Shown in pieces: positions 63,788 to 64,000 of a stretch of 64,000 nucleotides of DNA; positions within the stretch are counted from its first letter, which is position 1; each line of letters opens with the position of its first letter. Source of the stretch: Alkalihalobacillus bogoriensis ATCC BAA-922 (GTDB lineage: Bacteria; Bacillota; Bacilli; Bacillales; Bacillaceae_F); NCBI RefSeq assembly GCF_000621445.1, contig NZ_JHYI01000026.1:22901-86900 (forward strand), given 5' to 3'. Below the pieces are notes generated by a model. That model saw only the letters and a list, made by a program, of their open reading frames with translations, was not told the DNA's origin and did not search any database. The position numbers and the translations under genes were made by a program.

Positions 63788-64000
63788 TTTATGGAGAGTT
63801 TGATCCTGGCTCAGGACGAACGCTGGCGGCGTGCCTAATACATGCAAGTCGAGCGGACTGATGGGAGCTTGCTCCCTGATGTTAGCGGCGGACGGGTGAG
63901 TAACACGTGGGCAACCTGCCCTGTAGACTGGGATAACATCGAGAAATCGGTGCTAATACCGGATAATAGATGGAATTGCATAATTCCATTTTAAAAGATG
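63788..64000 (+). rRNA. 16S ribosomal RNA, 5' end (cut by the window)
   Basis: Begins near TTTATGGAGAGTTTGATCCT and continues GGCTCAGGACGAACGCTGGC through the V1-V2 region. AGAGTTTGATCCTGGCTCAG is the classic universal 16S site. The part CCTGTAGACTGGGATAACAT with CGAGAAATCGGTGCTAATAC is like alkaliphilic Bacillaceae, from memory. Confidence 0.98.

Overview
The window looks like chromosome from an AT-rich Bacillaceae, probably an alkaliphile of the Alkalihalobacillus/Halalkalibacter kind. Three things point there. Two blocks keep Bacillus gene order (ydiK-ydiL-groES-groEL at the left; yeaC-yeaD-yebA-guaA-pbuG-rrn at the right). CIRCE, Fur-box, cre and purine-riboswitch signals are of Firmicutes type. 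The first 213 bases of the 16S gene at the right edge read like alkaliphilic Bacillus. The genus is an inference from memory; a 16S search would settle it.

Layout. 1-4.4 kb: end of an MFS transporter, ydiK/ydiL, and groESL under CIRCE control. 4.4-6.3 kb: wreckage of an integrated element just behind groEL (an integrase relic, a lipoprotein gene broken by a stop codon, short direct repeats). 6.3-11.6 kb: a Fur-regulated ferric-siderophore ABC importer with a flavin reductase. 11.8-17.4 kb: a small membrane protein, then HAD phosphatase, GlpP antiterminator and a sugar/glycerol-3-phosphate type importer without ATPase. 17.8-25.4 kb: single genes (unknown membrane protein, primase-helicase of the TOTE type, decayed Uma2 nuclease, RDD protein, chemoreceptor, CPBP protease). 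25.7-34.2 kb: a LacI-controlled cluster for arabinose-containing oligosaccharides (importer, YesL-like protein, GH51 and GH43 enzymes). 34.8-36.7 kb: DUF1540 protein and a Fur-controlled flavodoxin/YkuO-like pair. 37-39 kb: MATE pump with TetR repressor. 39.1-42.2 kb: a wall-anchored acid phosphatase with its own class B sortase. 42.2-45.5 kb: a cobalamin riboswitch with no cobalamin gene behind it, thioesterase, ribokinase and several small proteins. 45.9-52.4 kb: a complete CUT1 importer with a metallo-beta-lactamase-fold protein and a HAD phosphatase. 52.6-63.4 kb: AprX-like protease, HtpX, YjcZ-type peptide, MoxR/DUF58/transglutaminase trio, guaA and pbuG, each of the last two behind a guanine riboswitch. 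63.6-64 kb: rrn promoter and 16S start.

How the genes work together. Three CUT1 importers lack or share parts: only the one at 45.9 kb has an ATPase, which may also power the other two. Iron limitation should switch on both the importer at 6.7 kb and the flavodoxin at 35.2 kb through Fur. GuaA and PbuG form a guanine-sensing purine supply pair.

The most unusual feature is a dispersed intergenic repeat present four times (12.4, 36.7, 45.6 and 54.0 kb). Each copy carries four 15-bp units built on CGGA-N7-TCCG, two in each orientation, with start-to-start distances of 51, 62 and 51 bp (one interval is 50). I do not recognise it as a named family.
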